Shown: positions 26,387 through 35,298 of the stretch, one piece after another
Numbering within the stretch: position 1 is the stretch's first letter
Layout: every line of letters starts with the position of its first letter
Source of the DNA: Candidatus Nitrosocosmicus agrestis
GTDB lineage: Archaea > Thermoproteota > Nitrososphaeria > Nitrososphaerales > Nitrososphaeraceae
Assembly: GCF_008389435.1 (NCBI RefSeq)
Contig: NZ_VUYS01000006.1
Span: forward strand, 104,615-168,614
Length of the DNA: 64,000 nucleotides
Direction: 5' to 3'
The notes under the pieces: model-generated
Databases searched by the model: none
What the model was told of the DNA's origin: nothing
The model's input: only the letters and a program-made list of their open reading frames with translations
Program-made: the position numbers and the translations under genes

Positions 26387-26695
26387 TTGGTGGCAGATTA
26401 CTTTGAAGTTGACAGAGTGTTTGAGGATATAGCAAAAATTTTTGCATCCCAATTCGCGGTGTCGTTTTACAAAGTAACCAACACAAAGTCTCCTTCAAAA
26501 GAAGAATTCAGAGATTTGGTAATTGAATTTATGAAGAATATAGGATATTCACTAGATAAATTTCCCGACTCTGAAGAGGGAATAAGGTTCAAAGGGTATT
26601 GTAGAAAACTACTTGCCAAAGAAATCGACTTGGTAAAAAGTGGTGAAAACAAGGAAGTGGAAAAACGGTATAAATATTTTACCCAATATAACTAA
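26387..26695 (+). CDS. Conserved hypothetical helical protein
   Basis: The product is about 101-102 residues. The first start is TTG 26387; GTG 26390 directly after it is equally possible. The sequence is mostly helical, with DYFEVDRVFEDIAKIFAS and SKEEFRDLVIEFMKNIGYSLDKFP, and no membrane segment or metal motif. It is divergent from rpl40e and followed by the membrane zinc-ribbon gene. I do not recognise a family. Confidence 0.55.
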   Translation: MVADYFEVDRVFEDIAKIFASQFAVSFYKVTNTKSPSKEEFRDLVIEFMKNIGYSLDKFPDSEEGIRFKGYCRKLLAKEIDLVKSGENKEVEKRYKYFTQYN

Positions 26696-26763
26696 GTACA
26701 CCAATTTGGAAGCAGGGGAAACATTTTATATATAATGTTTCTTAAATATATCACTGAGAGATA

Positions 26764-27066
26764 GTGATAGATAATAACAAACAATTCTTGTCCCAACAAT
26801 TATTGTGGATTGGTATATCATTAGGAATAAGCCTTGCAATCTCGTTTTTGCTACCATTTCCATTATCATTACCGGTAATCATAGTGGTCTTTATATTACT
26901 TAGTTACTATATTAGACAACGTGCAATGAAAAAAATGGGCATGGCAGGATCAGTATTTGGTGGAAATGGAAGCTCTGTTAGCTATTATTGCATGAGCTGC
27001 GGAACTAAACATAATCAGTCCTCTTGTCCAAAATGTGGATCTAAGATGAAAAGAGTTGGTTCATAA
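26764..27066 (+). CDS. Membrane-anchored zinc-ribbon protein
   Basis: The 100-residue product starts with GTG 26764. Two hydrophobic stretches (about 13-30 and 32-48) form a hairpin in the membrane. A Gly-rich linker leads to a C-terminal zinc ribbon CMSCG...CPKCG. Similar small zinc-ribbon membrane proteins are common in thaumarchaea, without known function. It sits 14 bp upstream of the Toprim gene, so the two are probably co-transcribed. Confidence 0.65.
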   Translation: MIDNNKQFLSQQLLWIGISLGISLAISFLLPFPLSLPVIIVVFILLSYYIRQRAMKKMGMAGSVFGGNGSSVSYYCMSCGTKHNQSSCPKCGSKMKRVGS

Positions 27067-27080
27067 GCTCAGTTGAACTA

Positions 27081-27488
27081 ATGGATAGAAAAGAAAAGCT
27101 CCATATAATTTCAGAAATTAATCGTTTTATAGAACAGATTAACGATGAATCAAGTGGTGACTCGTTAATACTGGTTGAGGGCAAAAGAGATATGGAAGCG
27201 TTATCATACCTGGGTTGTAATGGAAATATAAAAATTTATCACAATTTCAAAAGCCCCATCGAACTCGCTGATAATTTCAGAAGAAATTATAAGAGACTCA
27301 TATTGTTGCTTGATTTGGATAGAACAGGAGAAAGTATGACCAGAAGAATTTGCAATGTCCTTAACAATAGAAATATTGATGTAGGGTATAGGGCAAGAAT
27401 TAGTAAAATCACTCAAGGTAAGGTCAAAACTATTGAAGAATTGCGATCATATTATGACAGCCTGTTAGACGGATGGAACCCAGAATAA
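27081..27488 (+). CDS. Small Toprim-domain protein
   Basis: The 135-residue product is a stand-alone Toprim domain. SLILVEGKRDMEAL carries the catalytic Glu and LILLLDLDRTGE the DxD metal motif. Helices after them match the archaeal small Toprim family (UPF0292-like). Such proteins are thought to act in nucleic-acid or ribosome processing; the exact role is not known. It lies 123 bp before dnaG, another Toprim protein, so this is a Toprim neighbourhood. Confidence 0.8.
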   Translation: MDRKEKLHIISEINRFIEQINDESSGDSLILVEGKRDMEALSYLGCNGNIKIYHNFKSPIELADNFRRNYKRLILLLDLDRTGESMTRRICNVLNNRNIDVGYRARISKITQGKVKTIEELRSYYDSLLDGWNPE

Positions 27489-27610
27489 TTATCAAACAAA
27501 AACATATTGCCAGCGAACCTTTGTAAGATTCTACGTAACACTCGAGGAAACTTTCAAAAACAAAAAACTTAATCAAGGCATCGTATTATAACTAACTTAA
27601 TCAGCAAAAT

Positions 27611-29032
27611 ATGATAAATAAAATTAATAATGATGTAGTTAAAATGCCTAATACTGGCATTGTTAAATATCATGTAAAACTCAAATTTGATGTTGACGGC
27701 CTAGTTGAAAAGGCGGATATTATAGGAGCAATTTTTGGTCAAACTGAAGGTCTTTTGGGTCCAGAAATGAACCTTAATGAACTACAAAAAGTATCAAAGG
27801 TAGGAAGAATTGAAGTTAACGTAGATACAAAGTCTAACTCAGCAAGAGGGGATGCGCTAATTCCTATGAGTACAGATATTTCAACCGCCGCATTGATAGC
27901 TGCGGCCATTGAAAGCATTGACAAAGTAGGACCATTTCAGGCAAAATTCTCGCTTGTCGGCATCGATGATATTAGGGCCATAAAGAAAAAAATAATTGTA
28001 GATAGAGCAAAAAAAATAGTTCAGGAATGGGCTACAAAGACAATAAGTGAAGGGGAAGAAATGCTCAAGGATGTATATGATGCTAGCAAACCCGGTAGAT
28101 TAACCACTTTTGGAAAAGCCCAATTAGCCTGTGGGGTAGGAGTATTTGATAGTGACTGGATAATTTTGGTAGAGGGCAGAGCAGACGTAATTAACCTCCT
28201 AAGAGCTGGCTACGACAATTCTATAGCAATAGAGGGTGCAAAAATAGATGAAACCATATTAAAACTAACAGAGGGTAAAAAAACGGTAGCGTTTATCGAT
28301 GGAGATAGGGCTGGAGATTTAATCCTAAAAGAGCTGCAAGGCTTGGTTAATATTGAGAAGGTGTATAGGGCCCCCCCCGGAAGAGAAGTAGAGGAATGTA
28401 CCCCTCTCGAAATTTCAGAGATTCTAAAAGATGCAGAACAAACAATCCGAGCCAAATATAGCGAGAACAATAATATCTCTTCCAATATTCAGCAAATACG
28501 AAATAGTCAAAAAAGCGAACAAAGTCAGAGTTTAACTGGGGTCAGAGAATTGCAAAAACCTTACGAAAATCAAAAAGAATCTGGCGGCTCCAATTATCCA
28601 AGGTCAGGAAATAGCAGTTATCGTCAAAAACAAGACTCGGCATATAACAAATCAGAGGGTGTTATTAACAACAATAACAAAGTTACCCCTGAGCCCCTCA
28701 CAAAAGAAGATGAAGAAGTGATTTCAACTGTCAAGAAGATATTTCAGGAAATCAATGAAACTTTGGACGCCATGGTTTTTGATAAATCAATGAAAAAAAT
28801 TATCAAGACACCCATATCCGAAATATTAAAGAAAATCAGTGATCTTAAAGATGGAAATTTACTAGTGTTAGATGGAATAATCACCCAGAGGCTGGTTGAA
28901 GCAGCTAACAAGTCCGGGATAAAGTATATTATTGGTCACAAGACAAGTAATTTAAAACGACCAAATCCTTCGGTCAGAATACAGACATTTTCAGACATTG
29001 GATTAATTACTCAACCTATTAGCAGCAGTTAA
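27611..29032 (+). CDS. dnaG: Archaeal DnaG-like primase / RNA-degradation factor
   Basis: The 473-residue protein has an N-terminal archaeal DnaG domain (KYHVKLKFDVDGLVEKADIIGA and GQTEGLLGPEMNL), then a Toprim domain at about 180-260 (ILVEGRADVINLL and AFIDGDRAGDL), a low-complexity Asn/Ser/Gln-rich linker (about 285-355) and a C-terminal helical and alpha/beta segment. In archaea this protein is known both as a primase and as a component of the exosome. The long linker is typical for archaeal DnaG. ribK follows after 8 bp. Confidence 0.93.
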   Translation: MINKINNDVVKMPNTGIVKYHVKLKFDVDGLVEKADIIGAIFGQTEGLLGPEMNLNELQKVSKVGRIEVNVDTKSNSARGDALIPMSTDISTAALIAAAIESIDKVGPFQAKFSLVGIDDIRAIKKKIIVDRAKKIVQEWATKTISEGEEMLKDVYDASKPGRLTTFGKAQLACGVGVFDSDWIILVEGRADVINLLRAGYDNSIAIEGAKIDETILKLTEGKKTVAFIDGDRAGDLILKELQGLVNIEKVYRAPPGREVEECTPLEISEILKDAEQTIRAKYSENNNISSNIQQIRNSQKSEQSQSLTGVRELQKPYENQKESGGSNYPRSGNSSYRQKQDSAYNKSEGVINNNNKVTPEPLTKEDEEVISTVKKIFQEINETLDAMVFDKSMKKIIKTPISEILKKISDLKDGNLLVLDGIITQRLVEAANKSGIKYIIGHKTSNLKRPNPSVRIQTFSDIGLITQPISSS

Positions 29033-29040
29033 AAAATGCC

Positions 29041-29844
29041 ATGGAAAAACCCCAAATAAATTTTAATTATTTTCATTTCTTGGCCCTAGTCTATTTGCTG
29101 TCAAACGGAGGTAAAGACAATTATCTTGAAATCACCAGCAGTCAGTTAAGCAAGATATTGAATAGATCCCAACAAACAGCTTCGAAAGTTTTGATCGATT
29201 TAGAAAAAGAGAATTTAATTGAAAGAGTGAAAAATAACAAGAGATTTGGAATGAAATTATCCCAGTCGGGATTTGAAGTGCTGCAAGACATTTACGATAT
29301 TTTGAAATCTTCTATGGAATACTCCCAGCAACAACAAATCTCATTCAAAGGCAAGATTGTTACTGGGATGGGTGAAGGTGCATATTACATGTCACTGGAA
29401 GGTTATAAAAAACAATTCCGCGATAAATTGGGTTATGAACCGTTCCCAGGTACTTTGAACGTAAAAATTGAAGACAAGTTTTATATGAACTCGAGGAGGG
29501 ACTTGATAAATCAGCCATCCATCCATGTCGAAGGCTTTAAGAATACAGATAGAAGTTTCGGATGGGTAAGATGTTACCCTGCAACTCTGGTCAAGGATCA
29601 GAGCATCCGACAAACTTCTCCAAGGCTTTCCCCAAACCTAGAACCAGGTTCAATCTCCAACTCAAATCAAAATATCATGACAGATGTGCATGTATTATTG
29701 CTCGAAAGGACACATCATGATAATAGCATGATAGAAGTAATAGGACCATTCAATCTAAAAGCGATGGCCAACCTGAAAAACGGGGACGCTGTATTAATTT
29801 CAATCAAGAGTACAGGTCTAGACAAGCCTACTCATAAATCATAA
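29041..29844 (+). CDS. ribK: CTP-dependent riboflavin kinase with HTH domain
   Basis: The 267-residue protein has an N-terminal winged helix (about 1-90, SQLSKILNRSQQTASKVLIDL) and the archaeal riboflavin kinase domain (about 100-265), with GMGEGAYYM, FPGTLNV and the C-terminal beta-barrel. The kinase uses CTP to make FMN. The HTH part suggests it may also regulate riboflavin genes as in other archaea (RbkR-like); its binding site is not identified. Its 3' end overlaps the convergent ribL gene by 13 bp, which places FMN and FAD synthesis tail to tail. Confidence 0.92.
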   Translation: MEKPQINFNYFHFLALVYLLSNGGKDNYLEITSSQLSKILNRSQQTASKVLIDLEKENLIERVKNNKRFGMKLSQSGFEVLQDIYDILKSSMEYSQQQQISFKGKIVTGMGEGAYYMSLEGYKKQFRDKLGYEPFPGTLNVKIEDKFYMNSRRDLINQPSIHVEGFKNTDRSFGWVRCYPATLVKDQSIRQTSPRLSPNLEPGSISNSNQNIMTDVHVLLLERTHHDNSMIEVIGPFNLKAMANLKNGDAVLISIKSTGLDKPTHKS

Positions 29845-30515
29845 AATGAGGTCCCTAACTCATTTTTTATCACTGAACTTTTAAGCTGAGGGACTGGAGA
29901 GGAAAGTCTGACTACCTCTAAATTAATGCCCCTTTCGAGACAATTCTTTTTCATTAACTTTTCATCGTGAAATTGGTCATATCCCAGCGCTATTATGTCG
30001 GGTTTTACGAATTCAACAGTTTCATAAATTGACCTCTTGCTTCCGATAATAGCTTTATCCACAAAATGTATGGAAGAAACCAATTCTAGCCTGCTTTTTT
30101 CATTGTGATAAATTTTTCTATTTTTCTTTGCATTGTAAACGTTATTATCTGTAGCGACCACAATTATGAGTACATCTCCCAAGGCTTTTGCAGACTTTAA
30201 AGTATGAATATGCCCAGAGTGCAAGAGATCAAATACTCCTCCGACCAAAACTACCCGGATTTTTGAGCGTCCTAATTCTGTGAGCCTGTGGATTTTATAG
30301 TCATTATGGTTATTAATTGAATTTGTTATTTTTGATGCATTAAAATTGGTCGTAGCTAGGCCTTCTTTCTCTAATTCAGAAAGTGTATCCCTTATAAAAG
30401 AAGCATCAAACCCCATCTTTTCGGAGAGAAATGGAATTGTTTGTTTAATTTTATCAGCGACGTTTAGATTATTACAATAAATTGAAGATAGCAAATACTG
30501 TTGTATGGAACTCAT
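29832..30515 (-). CDS. ribL: FAD synthetase-type nucleotidyltransferase with N-terminal HTH-like region
   Basis: The cytidylyltransferase fold has GGVFDLLHSGHI (HxGH nucleotide-binding motif) and KNRKIYHNEKSRLELVSS in the middle, close to archaeal RibL, which makes FAD from FMN. About 85 residues before the catalytic domain form a helical winged-helix-like region. The open frame extends to 30683, but the ATG at 30515 (MSSIQQYLL) is the likely start because the upstream stretch is A/T-rich and lacks family similarity. A glycerol-3-phosphate cytidylyltransferase is the main alternative; the adjacent ribK favours FAD synthesis. Confidence 0.78.
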   Translation of the reverse strand: MSSIQQYLLSSIYCNNLNVADKIKQTIPFLSEKMGFDASFIRDTLSELEKEGLATTNFNASKITNSINNHNDYKIHRLTELGRSKIRVVLVGGVFDLLHSGHIHTLKSAKALGDVLIIVVATDNNVYNAKKNRKIYHNEKSRLELVSSIHFVDKAIIGSKRSIYETVEFVKPDIIALGYDQFHDEKLMKKNCLERGINLEVVRLSSPVPQLKSSVIKNELGTSFYDL

Positions 30516-30679
30516 TAAGTTTGTTTTAACATGAATCACCAGGGTATATAATTTTAAAGCCTTATTTAGACAGAATACATGTTTTTTTGACAATATACTA
30601 CTATCCAGAACGCATTTGAAAAATTTAATTTGCAGGATAAATAGGGTTGAATTTACAATTAAAGGCGCTTTAGGTTTTA

Positions 30680-30811
30680 TCAATTTAATATTTTGGATGT
30701 CTCAGTACTCATAATCCTCGTCATCAAAAGTTCAGACGGCTCTTCGTCGTCATCATTGACACCAAATAGATTCCTACAGGAATTAATATATTCTTTTGAA
30801 TTTTTTGTCAT
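30680..30811 (-). CDS. Possible small acidic protein (43 aa)
   Basis: An ATG-started frame upstream of ribL codes for 43 residues with an acidic patch (NDDDEEPSE) and no hydrophobic segment. It lies between ribL and the divergent alcohol dehydrogenase. I do not recognise it, and the frame is short enough to be chance; A/T-rich context offers a plausible promoter upstream of 30811. Confidence 0.3.
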   Translation of the reverse strand: MTKNSKEYINSCRNLFGVNDDDEEPSELLMTRIMSTETSKILN

Positions 30812-30856
30812 TGCAGGTTAGCAAAGATAATTAATCATGTTAGAGTTGATTTTATT

Positions 30857-31927
30857 ATGAAAGGAGCACAAATTATTAAAACTAATGAACCACTTCAAGT
30901 AAACGAATTAGAACAACCAAAACCGCAAGGCAATCAAGTTCTGCTAAAGGTAGTTGCATCAGGCGTTTGTCACAGCGATCTTCACCTCTGGGAAGGAGGA
31001 TATGCAGGACCTAAGGGGGTGTTTATGAAAGTAGAGGACAGAGGAGTAAAATTCCCACTTACTCCAGGTCATGAGATTGCCGGAACGGTAGAATCTATCG
31101 GAGAAAGCGTAAAGGAGATTCAAATTGGAGATAAAGTGTTAGTTTATCCTTGGTTAGGTGAAGGGTCATGTCCCGCATGTGTTTCCGGTGAACAAAATCT
31201 TTGCGATTCTCCACGAACATTAGGTATTTATCAAAATGGTGGTTACGCACAGTTTGTCCTAATTCCGGACGCAAAATTCCTAATTAAATTAGACAACCTT
31301 GCATTTGACTCAGCTTCATCACTTGCTTGTTCTGGATTAACTGCTTATAATGCAGTAAAAAAAGCCAAGCCATTCGGTGGGCTAGAAAAGGAACACAATA
31401 TAGTGATAGTAGGAGCTGGAGGTTTAGGACTGATGGGAGTACAAATAGCAAAGGCAATTTACCAGTCAAAGATCACTGTCTTAGATGTTAATGATCAAAA
31501 GCTTGCTGAGGCAAGAAAGCTAGGCGCCGATAATGTCATAAATAGCAAAGAAAAACCCGACGTTGTAAAAGAAATAAAGGATTTGACTAACGGCTTCGGA
31601 ACAGATGTTGTAATTGATTTTGTTAACAATAACTTTACGTCAATTAATTCATTTAATATGCTTAGAAAAAGAGGTAAGATGATCATGGTTGGTCTGTTTG
31701 GAGGCTCAATGGAGCTAAATCTCCCCATGATTCCCCTTCGAGGGTATACACTTACAGGTGCCTATACCGGAACTTTTGGTGATTTAGTCGAACTAGTTGG
31801 TTTAGCCTCTCAAGGCAAAGTTCGAACAGTCATTGATAAGAGATTCTCCTTAGACCAAGTCAATGAAGCACTACATGATTTAAAAAACGGCAAGATTATT
31901 GGAAGAGCCATCCTCAACCCCAACTGA
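30857..31927 (+). CDS. Zinc-dependent alcohol dehydrogenase (MDR)
   Basis: The 356-residue protein is a medium-chain dehydrogenase. GVCHSDLHLWEGG carries the catalytic-zinc Cys and GHEIAGTVE the His-Glu pair. The coenzyme loop is VGAGGLGLMG. The structural-zinc lobe reads EGSCPACVSGEQNLC, where the first of the four usual Cys is Glu, as in Sulfolobus solfataricus ADH. It should oxidise primary or secondary alcohols with NAD(H); the natural substrate is unknown. It stands alone and ends 25 bp before tRNA-Tyr on the opposite strand. Confidence 0.9.
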   Translation: MKGAQIIKTNEPLQVNELEQPKPQGNQVLLKVVASGVCHSDLHLWEGGYAGPKGVFMKVEDRGVKFPLTPGHEIAGTVESIGESVKEIQIGDKVLVYPWLGEGSCPACVSGEQNLCDSPRTLGIYQNGGYAQFVLIPDAKFLIKLDNLAFDSASSLACSGLTAYNAVKKAKPFGGLEKEHNIVIVGAGGLGLMGVQIAKAIYQSKITVLDVNDQKLAEARKLGADNVINSKEKPDVVKEIKDLTNGFGTDVVIDFVNNNFTSINSFNMLRKRGKMIMVGLFGGSMELNLPMIPLRGYTLTGAYTGTFGDLVELVGLASQGKVRTVIDKRFSLDQVNEALHDLKNGKIIGRAILNPN

Positions 31928-31951
31928 GATAAATCCCAGGTATATTTTGTA

Positions 31952-32113
31952 TCCCGCGAGCAGGATTTACTCCAAAAAAGGGTTTCCCATTTTTTGATTG
32001 AGCCTGCGACTCTTCGGTTACTGTTGAATGTAAGCCTGATAGGCTGATGTACGATTAGCAATATTTTGCCAACAACTACAGCCGAAAGCTCTACCAGGCT
32101 GAGCTACCGCGGG
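31952..32113 (-). tRNA. tRNA-Tyr (anticodon GTA) with two introns
   Basis: On the minus strand the acceptor CCCGCGG (32107-32113) pairs with TCGCGGG (31953-31959), with A73 at 31952. C1-G72 and A73 fit archaeal tyrosine identity. The anticodon stem TTCGG/CCGAA encloses C-T-GTA-G followed by a 57-nt insert (about 32019-32075) at the canonical 37/38 site. A second 31-nt insert (about 31967-31997) interrupts the T loop and folds as AAAAAA-T-GGG with CCC-TTTTTT. After removing both, 74 nt remain with normal arms: D stem GCTC/GAGC and T stem GCAGG/CCTGC. Exact intron ends in the T loop are ambiguous because of repeated A. Confidence 0.88.
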
Positions 32114-32178
32114 ACAATTAATTTTTGAAAGAATTGATATATAATCTAATCGTAATGTAGTGAATCAATAATTATATA

Positions 32179-32646
32179 TTGAATTTGGATAGATATTTTG
32201 TTTTGGGTATCTTAAGTTCACCGCGTAACAAGATTGTATTTTTAGTTCTTCTAGCAATAGGGTTTACTGTAGTAATGTATTTTGTGACAAATTATACCTT
32301 GAATCAGGAAAATGCAAGTATTGCCAGATTAATACCAGAAGAAGCTTATTTGGTTATACTTCACGATGTTTTTAACAAATCGATTAGTTCCTTAAGCAAA
32401 ATTACCTTTGACGATCTAAATGGCAAGTTTACTTCACAGTATGTCATGGTGGATGGAAATGGGACTATTTATCGAGCAAATCAAGACACACTTCAAACCG
32501 ATGGTATAATTGGAAGGACAGACTCTCCGATTTCAGGTGGAAGTCATTTTGGATGGGAGATTACAACAAACAACTCAAAATATTATGTCGATTCAACAAG
32601 CGGTCAAATCATCTCAATATCAAACTCTTCTATAGTAACATCGTAG
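32179..32646 (+). CDS. Membrane-anchored extracytoplasmic protein, PepSY-like end
   Basis: The 155-residue product starts with TTG and has one membrane helix (about 19-38, IVFLVLLAIGFTVVMYF), followed by an outward-facing domain with several N-glycosylation sequons. The last part, SKYYVDSTSGQIISI, resembles the end of a PepSY domain. The function is unknown. It is divergent from tRNA-Tyr and convergent with hemB. Confidence 0.6.
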   Translation: MNLDRYFVLGILSSPRNKIVFLVLLAIGFTVVMYFVTNYTLNQENASIARLIPEEAYLVILHDVFNKSISSLSKITFDDLNGKFTSQYVMVDGNGTIYRANQDTLQTDGIIGRTDSPISGGSHFGWEITTNNSKYYVDSTSGQIISISNSSIVTS

Positions 32647-32664
32647 TCAGATTACGAGCAGTTA

Positions 32665-33783
32665 TCATAATTTATTACTGATCAAGTCTAACAAAAAATA
32701 TGAAATAATTTTGTCAGCACCAGCTCGTTTATATGATTTCATCAAATTCAACAATATTTCCGAATTTGAATCTTTTAGATCACCCCTCAATAAACCAGAT
32801 TCCCTGAATACCATTTCATTTTTATAATCAAAAAATTCTTTTGATTTTACTTTTGGATTTTTTAAAGGATAATAAGGATACTCAGATTTTACAAAAGACA
32901 GTGCAATGCTAGTCACGGTGTTTGAACAAATATCATTTATTCCTCCAAGTAATGCTTTTAACAGGGCATATTCGCCTGAAACGTTTTGGACTACTAAGGG
33001 AACTTGTATGGATTCTTTGGCATATCTAATAATGTCCATATACCATAATGATGGTTTAATCATAACCCAATCCGCGCCCTCTTCTATATCTATTAAAGTC
33101 TCCCTCAAAGACTCTCTAGGATTATTAAACGAAATTTGATAGCTATTTTTATCAAAATTTCGAGAATTCAGGTAATTACTAGATCTGAATGGAGAATAAA
33201 GGCATGAGTTGTGCTTTGATGAATAACTCAAGATGTTTACATCTCCAAAGCCTTCTGAATCTAAAAGATTTCGCAAATAAATTACTTGGCCATCCATCAT
33301 AGAAGAAGGAGCAATAAAGTCCGTACCGCTTTCACAATGACTTAACGAAATCTCACCTAGCTTCTGGAGAGTTTTATCGTTGTCAATACGAGTTTCACCC
33401 GAAATTATCGGACTCCTTCTAGCAGTTGCGTTTGAGGCTATACCACAGTGACCCGATTTATTGTACTGACATAAACAAACATCAGAAAATATTTTGAATC
33501 TATTTCCAAAGTTTTGTCTTATAGTCTTGAGAGAGCGCTGGACAACTCCTTTTTTTTGTAGAGCAGAATTACCATTAATATCTCTTTTTTTAGGGATACC
33601 AAACAAGAGGATCTGTGATACACCAAGCCTATCAGCTCTTTCTAGTAGTTGAGTTATATTATTTACATGAATTTTAGACTTGTTCATCTGTCCAGTTCCC
33701 AAGCTTTTTTTCAAGACATTTTCATCTTCGTAGACAAAGAATGGAAAAATAAAGTCATCCATCCTAACATCACAACTATTCAA
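32665..33783 (-). CDS. hemB: Porphobilinogen synthase (short N-terminal arm)
   Basis: The 372-residue enzyme condenses two 5-aminolevulinate molecules to porphobilinogen for tetrapyrroles. DVCLCQYNKSGHCG holds the three zinc-binding Cys. The two active-site lysines are in YSSKHNSC and VMIKPSLWY, and APSSMMDGQV is the substrate loop. The start is TTG. The N-terminal arm is short: the domain begins about 20 residues before FIFPFFV, where most homologues have a longer arm with Arg-Arg-Leu-Arg. The gene stands alone, without other haem genes in the window. Confidence 0.88.
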   Translation of the reverse strand: MNSCDVRMDDFIFPFFVYEDENVLKKSLGTGQMNKSKIHVNNITQLLERADRLGVSQILLFGIPKKRDINGNSALQKKGVVQRSLKTIRQNFGNRFKIFSDVCLCQYNKSGHCGIASNATARRSPIISGETRIDNDKTLQKLGEISLSHCESGTDFIAPSSMMDGQVIYLRNLLDSEGFGDVNILSYSSKHNSCLYSPFRSSNYLNSRNFDKNSYQISFNNPRESLRETLIDIEEGADWVMIKPSLWYMDIIRYAKESIQVPLVVQNVSGEYALLKALLGGINDICSNTVTSIALSFVKSEYPYYPLKNPKVKSKEFFDYKNEMVFRESGLLRGDLKDSNSEILLNLMKSYKRAGADKIISYFLLDLISNKL

Positions 33784-34232
33784 CCAGATGCTAATAATGA
33801 TATCAAATGAGGTATATATATTAAATTAACTCCGTATGCATTTTGAAGGGTAAAAAAATCATTTGTCATTATTTTCCATATAGATAAAAATAGTTACATT
33901 TTGAACTATCCAATGGTTGAAAAAGAGTATGATATTAATACTTTAAATTGATGTGTGTAGACTAAAACATATTTAATTTAGAAAATAATATTAATGAAAT
34001 TTAAGGGAATCTTTTATGCAAATCAGTATAAGATTTACCTATTCTATATATATAAATAAATAAATATATTTAAGAAATACTCAGTAGTCTTAAGATATTT
34101 TATATAAAAAATGTATGTTGTGAAAATTTTTTGTTCAAAATAAACATACATCCTTTAAGTCTAGATATATAATAAATCGTCGTAGCAGTATGAAGCAGTA
34201 ATCATAGGATTTTATATTAAAAAAAGGAAACT
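33784..34232. other. Intergenic, no gene seen
   Basis: About 450 bp of very A/T-rich sequence. The hemB TATA-like element (TATATATAC on the minus strand, near 33818-33828) is the only element I can point to. Poly-A/T runs follow. Confidence 0.45.
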
Positions 34233-35060
34233 TTACTCTTTTTTGTCCATATTGGCCTTATCATACTGTTTTAGAATTTTTATTATTGAAATAATATCAT
34301 CTTTGTTCTTGGCTATCCTTCCAATTTTAATACAGTCCCGAATGTCACGTGATTTGAGCTTATTCCAAACCAGGTTTGCTATCAAAGTTGAAAGTTCCTT
34401 TTCTAGATTGCACTCTCTCTTTAATATATGATTTGCTATTTTTTCAAAAGACTTGTAATCATATTTCTTAAAATACAGTACAAAGAATCTAGAAAGCAAA
34501 GGAGTCAATAATTTTTTTTCATCATTACAGGATGCGAATACCCAAGTTCGCATGACTGACTGTCGTGTTTTTTCAAATTTGGTTTCACTCAGTATTCCTG
34601 TTTCCATGAGACTTAAGAGAGCAGCCTGATCCTTAACTGCCATATATTCAATCTCGTCCACAATTAGATGCTTAGGCCTACTATTAAACAAATGATCAAG
34701 CATGCCCGCCTTAGTGCTATGACTTCCAAGAGTAAAATATGAGCGCGGCAATTTCATACATTCCATCAAAAAAAGTGTCTTTGCAGAACCGGGAGGCCCC
34801 ACAAGCAAGACATGAACAGGTAAAGAAGAATTTAATACGTAGTTGAATATCTTTTTTATTTCGTCGTAACCCACGATGTTTTCAAATAACTGGGATTTAG
34901 CCTCTACAAGTTCATCCAAAGGTCCGGAAGTACTTTTATTTGGGTTATTTTGTAAACTGTTAGAATGGCTGAATTTTAGAACCTGATCCAAATCATCCGA
35001 GTCCACTTTATCAATCCGGTTTGATGACTTTGAATAAATGTTTGAGGAGGACCTTCGCAT
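34233..35060 (-). CDS. AAA+ ATPase (MCM/RuvB-like core)
   Basis: The 275-residue protein has a disordered, Ser/Asn-rich N-terminal third. An AAA+ module follows, with Walker A GPPGSAKT, Walker B HLIVDEIEYM and a sensor-like WVFASCNDEKKL with a conserved Asn. SRFFVLYF is an arginine-finger-type segment. The C-terminal part is a helical lid. This combination is close to short archaeal AAA+ proteins related to MCM and RuvB. The partner is unknown. It stands alone between A/T-rich gaps. Confidence 0.75.
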   Translation of the reverse strand: MRRSSSNIYSKSSNRIDKVDSDDLDQVLKFSHSNSLQNNPNKSTSGPLDELVEAKSQLFENIVGYDEIKKIFNYVLNSSLPVHVLLVGPPGSAKTLFLMECMKLPRSYFTLGSHSTKAGMLDHLFNSRPKHLIVDEIEYMAVKDQAALLSLMETGILSETKFEKTRQSVMRTWVFASCNDEKKLLTPLLSRFFVLYFKKYDYKSFEKIANHILKRECNLEKELSTLIANLVWNKLKSRDIRDCIKIGRIAKNKDDIISIIKILKQYDKANMDKKE

Positions 35061-35298
35061 AAAATAACATACACAATTATCTATAAAAATATACTTGAGT
35101 ATTGCTAAGCAAAACCTAACCCAATAATTTTTAGTTTTTAAACCTTCTTCTAGTTGTATGTTTAGAAAAGAGCCTTTGAGAATTTTTTAACCACAATTAC
35201 ACAATTACAGATTAAGCCTTACGGACATCAGTCCAACAATAAAACATTATTAACTATAATCCCAACAAATAAAAAAAACTGCCACTTTAAATTGCAAA

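Noticed and set aside
26303..26452. Longer N-terminus for ribosomal protein L40e
   Set aside because: The extension runs into the divergent gene and its promoter and is hydrophobic/Cys-rich, unlike L40e, which starts at MPITD.
30516..30683. Longer N-terminus for the FAD synthetase gene
   Set aside because: The upstream extension is A/T-rich and not similar to the family; ATG 30515 gives a normal domain order.
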